From NCBI GenBank assembly GCA_040768665.1, contig JAXGMN010000026.1, positions 1-64,000 on the forward strand: DNA of 64,000 bases. Reading direction: 5' to 3'. This document shows, piece by piece, positions 14,422-22,829 of the stretch. A program made the translations under genes and the position numbers. The notes below the pieces were generated by a model. It did no database searches and was not told the DNA's origin. It was given only the letters and a program-made list of their open reading frames with translations. Source of the DNA: JABWBD01 sp040768665. Its GTDB lineage: Bacteria > Planctomycetota > Planctomycetia > Pirellulales > Thermoguttaceae. How positions within the stretch are numbered: the first letter of the stretch is position 1; every line of letters begins with the position of its first letter.

Positions 14422-16275
14422 TTGGCACTTCCGCGAATCGCTCAAGGCCATCGACGATCGCCCACGGTGCTGCCCTGGCTGGAGGCGAGTTGGGCCCTCT
14501 ATGTCGGCGACCGCCACGGCAACCTGGCCCTTGTCTACCGCGACCCGGAGATCTCCTGCGCGGAGCCGGTCCCGCTCGTGGCACGGCCGCAGCCGCACGC
14601 GGTGCCTTCCGTTCTGCCCCCGGCCACCGAGCTTGACGCCGCCGGCGCGGAGGCCGTGCTCGTCTTGTCCGATGTGTCGATCGGTCTCGCCGGAGTGACG
14701 CCCGGCACGGCCCGCTACCTGCGGATCCTGGAAGATGTGCCACGCAAAGGGGTACGGCGCGGCGGCGTCGTGATCACCTCGGGCACATCGATCTTTACGA
14801 TCAAGCGGGTCCTGGGCACTGTGCCCATCGAGGCCGATGGTTCCGCCCACTTCACCGTCCCGGCAAACCGCAACGTTTACTTCGCGGCACTCGATGCCAG
14901 GCAGCAGGAAATCCAGCGGATGCGCAGCGTTGTCTGTCTCAAGCCGGGCGAGCGGCGAGCGTGCATCGGTTGCCACGAGCCTCGCAACACGGCCCCGCCC
15001 GCCCGGCCGGTCGCCGCGCTGCGTCGCGAGCCGAGCCGCCCGCAATCGCCGCCCTGGGGCACGCAGATCGTCAGCTTCCTCCGCGACGTGCAACCGGTGC
15101 TCAACGCTCGCTGCGTCGCCTGCCATACCCACGACCGCACGGCCAACTTGGTGATCCTCACGGATGATCTCACCGACCAGTTCACCGTCGGCTACGAGGA
15201 GTTGCTGCCGTACATCCGTGCCGCCAACGCCAATCGCTGGGACCATCCCGACGACGTCTACGCGCGGCCGCCCTACACCTACGGCTCAAAAACTTCCCCG
15301 CTGATGCGGTTGTTGGACGCGGGGCATCACAACGTGGGGCTCAGTGAAGACGAGCGCCTACGTCTGGTCAACTGGATCGATGCCAACGGAGTCTACTACG
15401 ACCGGTATGAGTCCGATTCGTACGGCCCGAAACGGAACCTCTTTGCCGGTGAAATCCGGCAGGAGTTGGAATCCATCCACGGGCGGCGCTGCGCCGCTTG
15501 CCACAGTTCGGGCGATGGCCGGCAGGACACCTGGTGGATGAGCCTCAATCGCCGCGACGTCGCGCTTTCCCGAGCCCTTGTGGCCCCGTTGGCCCAATCG
15601 GCCGGCGGTTGGCAGCGATGCGGTGAGCCGGTCTTCGCCACCCAAGACGATCCTGACTACCAGAGGCTTCTGGCAACCTTGGCCCGCCTGCGGGATGCGT
15701 TGGCCGACCGGCCAAGGGAAGATCTCGCTTCCCTGCGGGGAAGCGGCGCCCAGAGCCAGACGGTGGTTCTGCCCGCGCCGCCACCGCCGCGTCTGGCGGT
15801 GCCGGAAGAAACGGCCGGCGGTTGGAGCTACCTGAGCAATCTCCCCTGGGAATCGGCCAGCGCGGGCTGGACGGCCAACGGAGATCGATTGCCCCGCCGC
15901 GACCGCGACGTGACGGACAAACCGTTGACACTCGGCGGGCGGCGATATCGCAAAGGGCTCGGCACCCACGCGCCTTCCGAGATCGTCTACCGGATTGACG
16001 GCGAGTACCACCGGTTTTCCGCCACGGTCGGCGGGGCTGAGCAGGGCGGCACCGTGGAGTTCCAGGTCTTCGGCGACGACCGCCTGTTGTTCGCAAGCGG
16101 TGTGCTCAAAGGCTTGGGCGAGGTCAAGGCGATCGATCTTTCGGTGGCCGGAGTGAAGCGGCTGCGTCTGGTGGTGACCGACGCAGGCAACAACTATTAC
16201 AGCGACATGGCAAATTGGGCCGACGCGAAGCTGCAACGAGCCGCCGTGGAAGCAGCCGCACCAGAGCCGCCGTAG
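14422..16275 (+). CDS. HzsA-like multiheme c protein with NPCBM-like end, N-terminally shortened
   Basis: A 617-residue ORF. It contains three CxxCH heme c motifs, CIGCH (Cys181), CVACH (Cys231) and CAACH (Cys357), preceded by a segment (residues 20-170) like the middle domain of hydrazine-synthase-alpha-related proteins of planctomycetes. The C-terminal 140 residues (GWTANGDRLPRRDRDV, RYRKGLGTHAPSEIVY) are an NPCBM-type carbohydrate-binding domain. Relatives are usually longer, with a signal peptide and an N-terminal beta-propeller. Here the N-terminus is missing, and a signal-peptide-like remnant lies just upstream in another frame. Without export, hemes could not be attached, so the gene may be inactive. 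Confidence 0.7.
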   Translation: MALPRIAQGHRRSPTVLPWLEASWALYVGDRHGNLALVYRDPEISCAEPVPLVARPQPHAVPSVLPPATELDAAGAEAVLVLSDVSIGLAGVTPGTARYLRILEDVPRKGVRRGGVVITSGTSIFTIKRVLGTVPIEADGSAHFTVPANRNVYFAALDARQQEIQRMRSVVCLKPGERRACIGCHEPRNTAPPARPVAALRREPSRPQSPPWGTQIVSFLRDVQPVLNARCVACHTHDRTANLVILTDDLTDQFTVGYEELLPYIRAANANRWDHPDDVYARPPYTYGSKTSPLMRLLDAGHHNVGLSEDERLRLVNWIDANGVYYDRYESDSYGPKRNLFAGEIRQELESIHGRRCAACHSSGDGRQDTWWMSLNRRDVALSRALVAPLAQSAGGWQRCGEPVFATQDDPDYQRLLATLARLRDALADRPREDLASLRGSGAQSQTVVLPAPPPPRLAVPEETAGGWSYLSNLPWESASAGWTANGDRLPRRDRDVTDKPLTLGGRRYRKGLGTHAPSEIVYRIDGEYHRFSATVGGAEQGGTVEFQVFGDDRLLFASGVLKGLGEVKAIDLSVAGVKRLRLVVTDAGNNYYSDMANWADAKLQRAAVEAAAPEPP

Positions 16276-16516
16276 CCGAAACCCAATGATATTACCCCGG
16301 CACGGAATAGACTCAAAGGCCCTAACAAAACGGGGACTGGTTCGGCGTCCTGTCGATCTTTCACGGGCAAACCTGACGGGCCAACGGGGGCCGCAGCCGT
16401 CGCCGCGGCCTGTTTCGGAATAACGAGTCAGGAAAGGATCAGTCTACCATCCTTTGGCGGTCTGTGTCACCAGTAGGCGACCCGCTCTGCGGCTGCGGCA
16501 TGTTCGAGGAATCCGG

Positions 16517-16840
16517 TCATGACTGCGCATCTGGCTCCGGCACTTCTGACGGATCGTACTCGACGACTAACGCGTGAGGATGCCATCGGGAATACCTGTC
16601 GAAGATGCGTTTCAGTCGTCGCGCATATCTTGGCATGTGCTGCCGAAGCTTCGGCCAGTGGAGGAAGACGACGCGATATGGGCATTCCTGTTCAGCGAGC
16701 GAGATCGTGCACGAAAGTCCCCTGACATCCGGCCGAACATCGAAGTGCTCGGATAGAACTGCACGCAGGCGTTCTGGTGTCGTGACTCCGCCGACATCAA
16801 TGGTGATTGTTCTTGGCTCGTCGGACCAGTATCGCCCCAT
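16517..16840 (-). CDS. Hypothetical protein, 107 aa
   Basis: The ATG at 16840 (MGRYWSDEPRTITIDVGG) is preferred to a TTG 11 codons earlier. The protein is small, basic and soluble, with one strand ITIDVGGV, a helix TPERLRAVLSEHF, the segment CPYRVVFLHWPKLRQH and a basic helix RYARRLKRIFDRY. The order strand-helix-(strand)-W-helix recalls barstar-type inhibitors, but the conserved barstar core (NLDAL-type) is not visible, so I leave it unassigned. It stands alone between the HzsA-like gene and the AGCS locus. Confidence 0.5.
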   Translation of the reverse strand: MGRYWSDEPRTITIDVGGVTTPERLRAVLSEHFDVRPDVRGLSCTISLAEQECPYRVVFLHWPKLRQHMPRYARRLKRIFDRYSRWHPHALVVEYDPSEVPEPDAQS

Positions 16841-17211
16841 TTTCCCCTTGTCCGCGGTTGTTCTAGCGCTCAACGTGTCGCATTTTGCGGTTTCACTGGG
16901 AACAGCAGCCCGATCGAGCGGGAGCCGACCAGCGTAATCCTACGGGCAATCTACCGCGCGCTGTCTGGCCCGGCAAGAGATCCGCAGTTCCTTCAGTGCG
17001 CAACGCATCGAGAAAGGACCCTGGTTGGGGAAGAATGGCAACTGGGGCGCAGCTTCAAACGCTCCGCTTTCCGCGCCTGGGGCAACCGGCCGTGATTCTC
17101 CTCGCAGCCATCCCGCTACGGGCGATCAAGCGGTTGCAGGGTAAGCCCGCGGATCAACTCCACTCGGGCTGCGTCTTGGCCACCAGCCCCTTTTCGGCCG
17201 AGAAAAAATAC
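16841..17211. other. Intergenic region without recognisable genes
   Basis: Frames here are short, lack plausible starts and have no family resemblance. The A-rich stretch near 17200 immediately precedes the promoter at 17212-17241. Confidence 0.5.
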
Positions 17212-17241
17212 TTGACACAAGTACACCAGGTCTACTACACT
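17212..17241 (+). promoter_or_regulatory. Strong sigma70-like promoter
   Basis: TTGACA (17212-17217, perfect) and TACACT (17236-17241, 4 of 6) are separated by 18 bp, with an A-rich stretch (AGAAAAAATA) just upstream. The predicted start is near 17248. Confidence 0.65.
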
Positions 17242-17247
17242 GATGAA

Positions 17248-17365
17248 AACGCCGTGGGTATCCGAAGAGCCTGAACCCAAACCCCAGGTATCCAGAAGAG
17301 CCCGTCGCCGCAGCCGTCCGCTGCCAACCGCAGCAAGCGGCTCAGCCGACGGGCTCTGTTTTGTT
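17248..17365 (+). ncRNA. Candidate small structured RNA or leader
   Basis: Between the promoter and a T-rich tract lies a rod-like hairpin: AGAGCCCGTCG (17297-17307) pairs perfectly with CGACGGGCTCT (17347-17357), and inside it AGCCG/CGGCT and GCTGC/GCAGC also pair. GTTTTGTT follows, so the hairpin would end transcription. The 5' part carries two near-identical segments, GGTATCCGAAGAGCC (17257-17271) and GGTATCCAGAAGAGCCC (17287-17303); the first could compete for pairing with the terminator strand. This looks like a small RNA or a conditional leader for the symporter gene 450 bases downstream. I see none of the known riboswitch cores, and in particular not the glycine riboswitch. Confidence 0.45.
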
Positions 17366-17812
17366 GCCGCGTCAATCCCTCGCGTCCACACCACCCCAGC
17401 ACCGAGGCGCCGCATGAACTGGCAGGTCAAGCCAAGGTCATTTTGGAGCTCGATCTTTTGGGAGCCAATTTCTCAACATCCGCCCTTCCCCTCGACGCGA
17501 ACCTGGAACAAAGCCGCATGCGCAAGTGCAGGACCCGTCAAGACTTTCGGCATCGCCGCCCAACCCGGCATTTCTCAACACACCGCAACCGTGTTGAGAA
17601 AGGAAGGCCTCCAAGCATCCCCCCATCAACACAGAAAACGTACTCGCGATCGGCAGCGGCTTGACCTCCATGCAACACGTACCTCACAATTACTAACTTG
17701 GCCCTTTTTCCGAACTGTCGCCCATCAAACACCTTGCGCCAATACTGCCGTCCATGCAACACCCCTTGGTGCGTTGCGTAGAACCGAGAAGCAACCAGGA
17801 AATCCGCTCGAA
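17366..17812. other. Long untranslated stretch before the AGCS gene
   Basis: The symporter's frame stays open through this region, but the residues lack any family resemblance and the membrane protein clearly starts at 17813. I see an inverted repeat around 17574-17597 (TCTCAACAC and GTGTTGAGA), which flanks CGCAACC and could form a small hairpin. Nothing else is recognised. Confidence 0.4.
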
Positions 17813-19198
17813 ATGTTCACCACCCTTAGCTCAGCCGTAGCCGCCGCCGCCGGATTCGTTTGGGGACCTTGGTTCCTCGTTCCCCTCCTGCTGCTCACTG
17901 GCCTGTTCCTCACGCTGCGCCTCGCGGGCCTCCAGTTCCGCAAGTTGCACGAAGCCTTCTATCTCGCCTTCATCGTCCGGACCGAGCGCGACAAGCAAGG
18001 CGACATCTCCCATTTCCAGGCGCTGATGACGGCTCTTTCCGCCACCGTCGGCACGGGCAACATTGTCGGCGTGGCAACCGCCATCTCGCTCGGCGGACCC
18101 GGCGCGCTGTTCTGGATGTGGATTACCGGGCTGGTAGGAATGGCCACCAAGTACTCCGAGGCCCTTCTGTCCGTCAAGTACCGAGTGACCAACGCCGCCG
18201 GCCGACAATGCGGCGGCCCGATGTACTACCTCAGCGAAGCGATCCCGTGGCGGCCCTTCGGCAAGTTGCTCGGCGTCCTCTTCGCGGCCTTCACCGCAGC
18301 CGCCGCCTTCGGCATCGGCAACATGGTCCAGTCGAACTCCGTCGCCGACGCACTCGACAACCTCGCCCACGTACCGCCCTGGCTCAGCGGGGCCGTGATC
18401 GCCGTGCTGCTCGCCACCGTCACCCTCGGCGGAATCAAGTCGATCGGTCGTTTCACCGGTATCTTCGTCCCCGTGATGATCGCGGTCTACTTCGTTGCCT
18501 CGCTCGCGGTGCTCGTCCTGCACTTCGAGAAGATACCGGCAATCATCGGCCTGGTCTTTCAGACCGCCTTCACCGGCACGGCTGCGACCGGCGGGTTCGC
18601 CGGCGCCACGATGGCCGCTGCGATCCGCTTCGGCGTCGCCCGCGGCATCTTCTCCAACGAGTCCGGCCTCGGCTCCGCCGGCATCGCCGCTGCCGCCGCG
18701 CAGACCGAAGAACCGGTCCGCCAGGCCCTCGTCTCCATGACCCAGACGTTCATCGACACGATCGTCATTTGCTCGATGACCGGCTTCTGCATTCTCGCCA
18801 CCGGCGCCTGGGAGTCGGACCTGAACGGCGCTCCGCTCACCCAACTCGCTTTTCTCCGCGGATTGCCCGGCTCGATCGGCCCTTGGGCGGTCTCCATAAG
18901 CCTCAGCCTTTTCGCCTTCTCGACCATTATCGGATGGAGCTACTACGGCGACCGCAGCATCGAGTATCTTTTCGGCTCGCGTGTCGTGCCCATCTACCGG
19001 ATCCTCTATATCGCGGCTTCCTACGCGGGTGCCGTCTATAGCCTCCACTTCGTCTGGACACTTTCCGACCTGCTCAACGGCCTGATGGCCCTGCCTAACC
19101 TCATCGGACTGATTCTCCTGAGCGGAATCGTCGTCCGAGAGACCCGAACCTACTTCAATCGCGACCCCGAATCGACACCAGAAAGCCCCAAACGGTAG
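17813..19198 (+). CDS. Sodium:alanine/glycine symporter, AGCS family
   Basis: A 461-residue integral membrane protein starting at MFTTLSSAVAAAAG. Many hydrophobic helices are evident. AGCS signatures are present: the N-terminal LQFRKLHEAFYLAF segment, ALMTALSATVGTGNIVGVATA (the motif lining the cation/substrate path), GGPMYYLSEA and GVARGIFSNESGLGSAGIAAAAA. Family members import alanine or glycine with Na+. The gene has a long 5' region with its own promoter-terminator unit, hinting at regulation by premature termination. Confidence 0.92.
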   Translation: MFTTLSSAVAAAAGFVWGPWFLVPLLLLTGLFLTLRLAGLQFRKLHEAFYLAFIVRTERDKQGDISHFQALMTALSATVGTGNIVGVATAISLGGPGALFWMWITGLVGMATKYSEALLSVKYRVTNAAGRQCGGPMYYLSEAIPWRPFGKLLGVLFAAFTAAAAFGIGNMVQSNSVADALDNLAHVPPWLSGAVIAVLLATVTLGGIKSIGRFTGIFVPVMIAVYFVASLAVLVLHFEKIPAIIGLVFQTAFTGTAATGGFAGATMAAAIRFGVARGIFSNESGLGSAGIAAAAAQTEEPVRQALVSMTQTFIDTIVICSMTGFCILATGAWESDLNGAPLTQLAFLRGLPGSIGPWAVSISLSLFAFSTIIGWSYYGDRSIEYLFGSRVVPIYRILYIAASYAGAVYSLHFVWTLSDLLNGLMALPNLIGLILLSGIVVRETRTYFNRDPESTPESPKR

Positions 19199-19218
19199 CA
19201 TGAATCCCGGGCCCAGGC

Positions 19219-19329
19219 CCCCTGCCGGCTCGCCCGGCAGGTGAACCAGGTTCGTCAGCTAGCCATGACCGATCGTCGACTTAAGACCCCTGCCGGTTTA
19301 TCCGGCAGGTGAATCAGGTTCGGCAGCTA
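19219..19329 (+). repeat. Two tandem hairpin repeats
   Basis: Two 43-base units (19219-19261 and 19287-19329), 68 bp apart, share CCCCTGCCGG, a 6-base loop, CCGGCAGGTGAAxCAGGTTCG and CAGCTA. Each folds as CTGCCGG/CCGGCAG, and the loop sequence differs (CTCGCC against TTTATC). They lie between the AGCS gene and the sulfatase gene. Confidence 0.6.
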
Positions 19330-19394
19330 CTGGCCACAAACAGGCCGCCTGGCAAGAAAGATGCCTGTGCTCTCAAGCCCAGTGAGGATTTCCC

Positions 19395-21251
19395 ATGAAA
19401 ACCCGCAGCAACTCGGTCTCCGTCTCCATCCTGCTTGCTTTGATTGCTCTGGTTTTTCCGCCGAGCCGTTCCTCCGCCGCCGACCGTCCGAACATCCTCT
19501 ACATTACGGTAGATGATATGAGCTGCGATTCCATCGGCGCATTCGGCTGCAAGCTCGAAGGAACCACTCCCAACATCGACCGCCTCGCCTCGCAAGGTCT
19601 GCGTTTCAACTACGCCCACGTCCAGGTCGGCAACTGCATGCCGTCGCGCAACGTGATGTATTCCGGCCGCTACCCGCACAACAACCGCGTCGAGGGCTTC
19701 TACCAGGTGCGCGACGCCGACTACCCGGTACTGGCCGACCTGATGCAACAGGCCGGCTACTTCACCGGCATCCGCGGCAAGGTCTCACACTCCACGCCTT
19801 ACCATCCCTATCCGGCGTGGGACGTCGTGCTCGATACGCTGCCCGACGGCACCCAGGCTCACCCGAAGAATATCGAGTCCTACTACCAGTCGGCCCGCCA
19901 AGGCATCGCCGAAGCGAAGGCGGCCGGCAAGCCGTTCTGCCTGATCATCAATATTTCCGATCCGCACAAGCCGTTCTATGCCGAAGGCCGCCGAGGCGAA
20001 ACCGTCCCCGATCCAAACGTGCCGTCGCGAGTCTACACACCGGATGAAGTCCCGATCCCCGGCTTCCTTTTCGACGACCCCGTGGTCCGCAAGGAACTGG
20101 CCCATTACTACTCTTCGGTTCGGCGGGCCGACGATTGTGCCGGCGCCGTGCTCAAAGCGCTCACGGAGTCAGGCCAGGAAGCGAATACGCTCGTCATGTT
20201 TGTTTCCGACCATGGCATGCCGCTGCCATTCGCAAAAACCCAGCTTTACCACCACAGCACCCGCACCCCCTGGATCGTCCGCTGGCCGGGCGTGGTCAGC
20301 CCCGGGGCCGCCGACGACCGCCACATGATCTCCGCCGTCGATCTCCTCCCGACGCTGTTGGACGCCACCGGGATTGCCCATCCGCCCGGGCTCGACGGCC
20401 GCAGTTTCCTGCCGCTCCTGAAGGGCGAGACCCGGGACGGCCGCGACCTGGTCATCAAGGAATACAACGAAAACGCCGGCGGAAACCGCAGCCCGATGCG
20501 AGCCGTCCAGACCAGGACCCATCTCTATATCTTCAACCCGTGGTCCGACGGCCGCCGAATCATGGCCACGGCAACCGCCGGCACCCCGACCTTCCGGCGA
20601 ATGAAGGAACTGGCCGAGACCGACCCAAAGATCGCCGCCCGCGTGGACCTGATCCAGCACCGCGTGCCCGAGGAAGCCTATTACGTCCTCGAAGATCCCG
20701 ACGCTCTCGACAATCTCATCGGCGACCCTGCCAGCCAGGACGAGATCAACCGCCTTCGCGGCGAATTGGAAGCATGGATGAAGAGAACCGGCGATCCGCT
20801 CCTGGAGGTTTTCCAAAATCGCCACGATTCCGCAATCCGCGAGGCCTACATGGCCCGCGTGGAGAAGGAATCGGCGGAGCGAGGCAAGCGCAAAGCCAAG
20901 AACAAACCTGCTTCTCAGCGGCGACAGAAGGGAAAAAACAACATCCTCTCCATGGAAGTTCCCGCCGGCCCAGTTTCCGGAGCCCCCATTACCGTCAAGG
21001 TCTCCCACCAGATTCCTCCAAATCTTGGCAAGCAACTCATCCACGTCACCCTCAAAGCCGGGCCCGACGACCACCGGGTTGAACGCAAAATCATCGAAGC
21101 CTCTGGCACCAACACGGCAGAAATCACCTTCGATCTGCCCCAAGACATCCCCGGCAACCGCATCCGCTTCGCCGCCTTCATCGGCGAAGATCACCCCAAC
21201 AACCTTCAACATATCCAAACCGATCCCATCCAGGTAAAACCCGCGGACTGA
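19395..21251 (+). CDS. Secreted arylsulfatase A-type sulfatase
   Basis: A 618-residue protein with a signal peptide (about residues 1-29, ending SSAADRPN). The sulfatase domain shows ILYITVDDM (metal-binding Asp pair), the formylglycine site CMPSR with Cys81, and VSDHGM. Hydrolysis of sulfate esters on polysaccharides or glycans outside the cytoplasm is the family role. A basic linker (about residues 495-520) leads to a C-terminal beta-sandwich of roughly 100 residues (PVSGAPITVKVSHQ to QVKPAD) that probably binds substrate. GAGGA lies before the ATG. Maturation needs an FGE; the FGE-like domain encoded at 12 kb lacks catalytic Cys and is not a candidate. Confidence 0.92.
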   Translation: MKTRSNSVSVSILLALIALVFPPSRSSAADRPNILYITVDDMSCDSIGAFGCKLEGTTPNIDRLASQGLRFNYAHVQVGNCMPSRNVMYSGRYPHNNRVEGFYQVRDADYPVLADLMQQAGYFTGIRGKVSHSTPYHPYPAWDVVLDTLPDGTQAHPKNIESYYQSARQGIAEAKAAGKPFCLIINISDPHKPFYAEGRRGETVPDPNVPSRVYTPDEVPIPGFLFDDPVVRKELAHYYSSVRRADDCAGAVLKALTESGQEANTLVMFVSDHGMPLPFAKTQLYHHSTRTPWIVRWPGVVSPGAADDRHMISAVDLLPTLLDATGIAHPPGLDGRSFLPLLKGETRDGRDLVIKEYNENAGGNRSPMRAVQTRTHLYIFNPWSDGRRIMATATAGTPTFRRMKELAETDPKIAARVDLIQHRVPEEAYYVLEDPDALDNLIGDPASQDEINRLRGELEAWMKRTGDPLLEVFQNRHDSAIREAYMARVEKESAERGKRKAKNKPASQRRQKGKNNILSMEVPAGPVSGAPITVKVSHQIPPNLGKQLIHVTLKAGPDDHRVERKIIEASGTNTAEITFDLPQDIPGNRIRFAAFIGEDHPNNLQHIQTDPIQVKPAD

Positions 21252-21463
21252 CCCCCTCGGCAATCACCAGGGCTTCCGCTCTTGTTTTGCGCCGTTATCC
21301 GTGCCCCGGCTTTGCCATCCGTGCCACGGGAACACTGCAAGGCAAGGGAGCGCGGATGACAGGGGCGTCTCCCTCCCAGTATGTCGAGCCAGCAAACGCG
21401 ACACCTCGCCCTAACCCTCCAGCACAACATCATGACACCTGTTCGCTAAGGAGTGCACCAACC

Positions 21464-22819
21464 ATGAAACGACGCGACCTCCTCAAAGCCGCTACGGCCG
21501 CCGGCGTCGGCGCGGTTTCCATCGGCTCGCTTCCCCATTGCGTCCGCGCAGCCTCCGAAGCTGCCAACGTATCGGTCGACGTTCTCGTGATCGGCGGCGG
21601 TACCGCCGGGACGGTCGCCGCGATCCAGGCCGCGCGGGCGGGCGCCCGCACCATGCTCATCGAAATGGGCAGCCAACTCGGCGGCACAACCACCACTGGC
21701 GGCGTCGCCTATCCGGGCCTGTTCCACGCCTGGGAGAAACAGGTCATCGCGGGCATCGGTTGGGAGTTGGTCTGCAAAGCCGTCGAGTTCGACAGCGGTA
21801 CCATGCCCGACTTTTCGAAACCACCCGCAAGACATTCCCTCCACCAGGTCGCGATCAACGGACAACTCTATGCGGCCCTGGCCGAGGAAGCGTGCATGGA
21901 AGCCGGCGTCGTCCTCGCCTACTACGAAATGCCGCTTTCGGTAAAGCAATCGCCCGATGGTTGGCTGGTCGAGACCGCCGGCACGGGCGTTCGCCGCACG
22001 ATCGCCTGCCGCCAGCTCATCGACTGTACCGGCGGCGCCGATGTCGTCGGCCTGATCGGCCTGGAACGTCTCCGCGAAGAGGAAACGCAGCCCGGCACCC
22101 TCATGTTTGCCTTCGGTCACTACGACACGAAAAAACTCGATGCCGATGTCATTCAAAACCGCTATCGCGAAGCGTTGGCCGCCGGCCAACTGCACGAAGG
22201 CGACTATTGCCACGCGGGCGGCCACTTCCTGAATTTCCTCCGCTCCGGCGGCAGCAACGCCCAGCACGTCTTCGGCGCCGACAGTTCGACCTCGGCCACC
22301 AAGACACAGGCCAACCTCGCCGGTCGGGCGTCCGTGCTCAGGCTCCTGCGGTTCATCCGCTCGCTTCCCGGCTGCGAAAAGGCCCGGCTCCTGAAGATGC
22401 AGCCCGAGACCGCCGTCCGCGAGACGTATCGCATCCTCGGCGATGTGCAGATCACGGTCGACGACTACACCGGCGGACGGGTTTTCGAGGATGCGATCGG
22501 CCATTCGTTCTATCCGATCGATCTGCACGACCGCCACGGAGTCAAGCCCGAACCGCTTCGCCGCGGCATTGTGCCGACGATTCCCCTCCGCGCGCTGGTT
22601 CCCAAGGGCAGCCGCAATCTCTTGGCCGCGGGCCGGTGCGTCAGCAGCGACCGTTTGGCCAACTCGGCCCTCCGCGTGCAGGCCTCCTGCATGGCCATGG
22701 GCCAGGCCGCCGGCGCCGTTGCGGCCCTGGCCGCCCAGCTCAATACCACACCCTTGGCCGTGCCGATCAATGACGTGAAAGTACTGCTACGCCGTCACGA
22801 AGCAATCGTCCCCGCCTAG
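21464..22819 (+). CDS. Tat-exported FAD-dependent oxidoreductase
   Basis: The ATG at 21464, with AAGGAG at 21448-21453, gives 451 residues; the longer frame to 21287 has no support. The N-terminus MKRRDLLKAATAAG is a twin-arginine signal. The nucleotide-binding VLVIGGGTAGTVAAIQAARAG and later NLLAAGRCVSSDRLANSALR place it in the FAD_oxidored (GidA/fumarate-reductase-like) family common in planctomycete sugar clusters. The substrate is unknown. The next gene begins 10 bases downstream, so the two form an operon. Confidence 0.88.
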   Translation: MKRRDLLKAATAAGVGAVSIGSLPHCVRAASEAANVSVDVLVIGGGTAGTVAAIQAARAGARTMLIEMGSQLGGTTTTGGVAYPGLFHAWEKQVIAGIGWELVCKAVEFDSGTMPDFSKPPARHSLHQVAINGQLYAALAEEACMEAGVVLAYYEMPLSVKQSPDGWLVETAGTGVRRTIACRQLIDCTGGADVVGLIGLERLREEETQPGTLMFAFGHYDTKKLDADVIQNRYREALAAGQLHEGDYCHAGGHFLNFLRSGGSNAQHVFGADSSTSATKTQANLAGRASVLRLLRFIRSLPGCEKARLLKMQPETAVRETYRILGDVQITVDDYTGGRVFEDAIGHSFYPIDLHDRHGVKPEPLRRGIVPTIPLRALVPKGSRNLLAAGRCVSSDRLANSALRVQASCMAMGQAAGAVAALAAQLNTTPLAVPINDVKVLLRRHEAIVPA

Positions 22820-22829
22820 GAGAAACACC

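Noticed and set aside
16517..16840. Barstar-type inhibitor
   Set aside because: Only the general order of strands and helices agrees; the conserved core motif is missing.
17248..17365. Glycine riboswitch in front of the AGCS gene
   Set aside because: The conserved glycine-aptamer core segments are not present, although the gene family would suit it.
17243..17812. Extension of the AGCS protein by 190 residues
   Set aside because: The frame crosses a promoter and a terminator hairpin, and the residues have no family counterpart. The Met at 17813 starts the membrane protein.
17831..19201. A 456-codon frame antisense to the AGCS symporter gene
   Set aside because: The translated frame is rich in Asp, Gly and Glu with no hydrophobic core, which is the reverse-complement image of a membrane protein.
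19219..19329. Start of a CRISPR array
   Set aside because: There are only two units, with a hairpin inside the repeat, spacing inconsistent with spacers and no cas genes.
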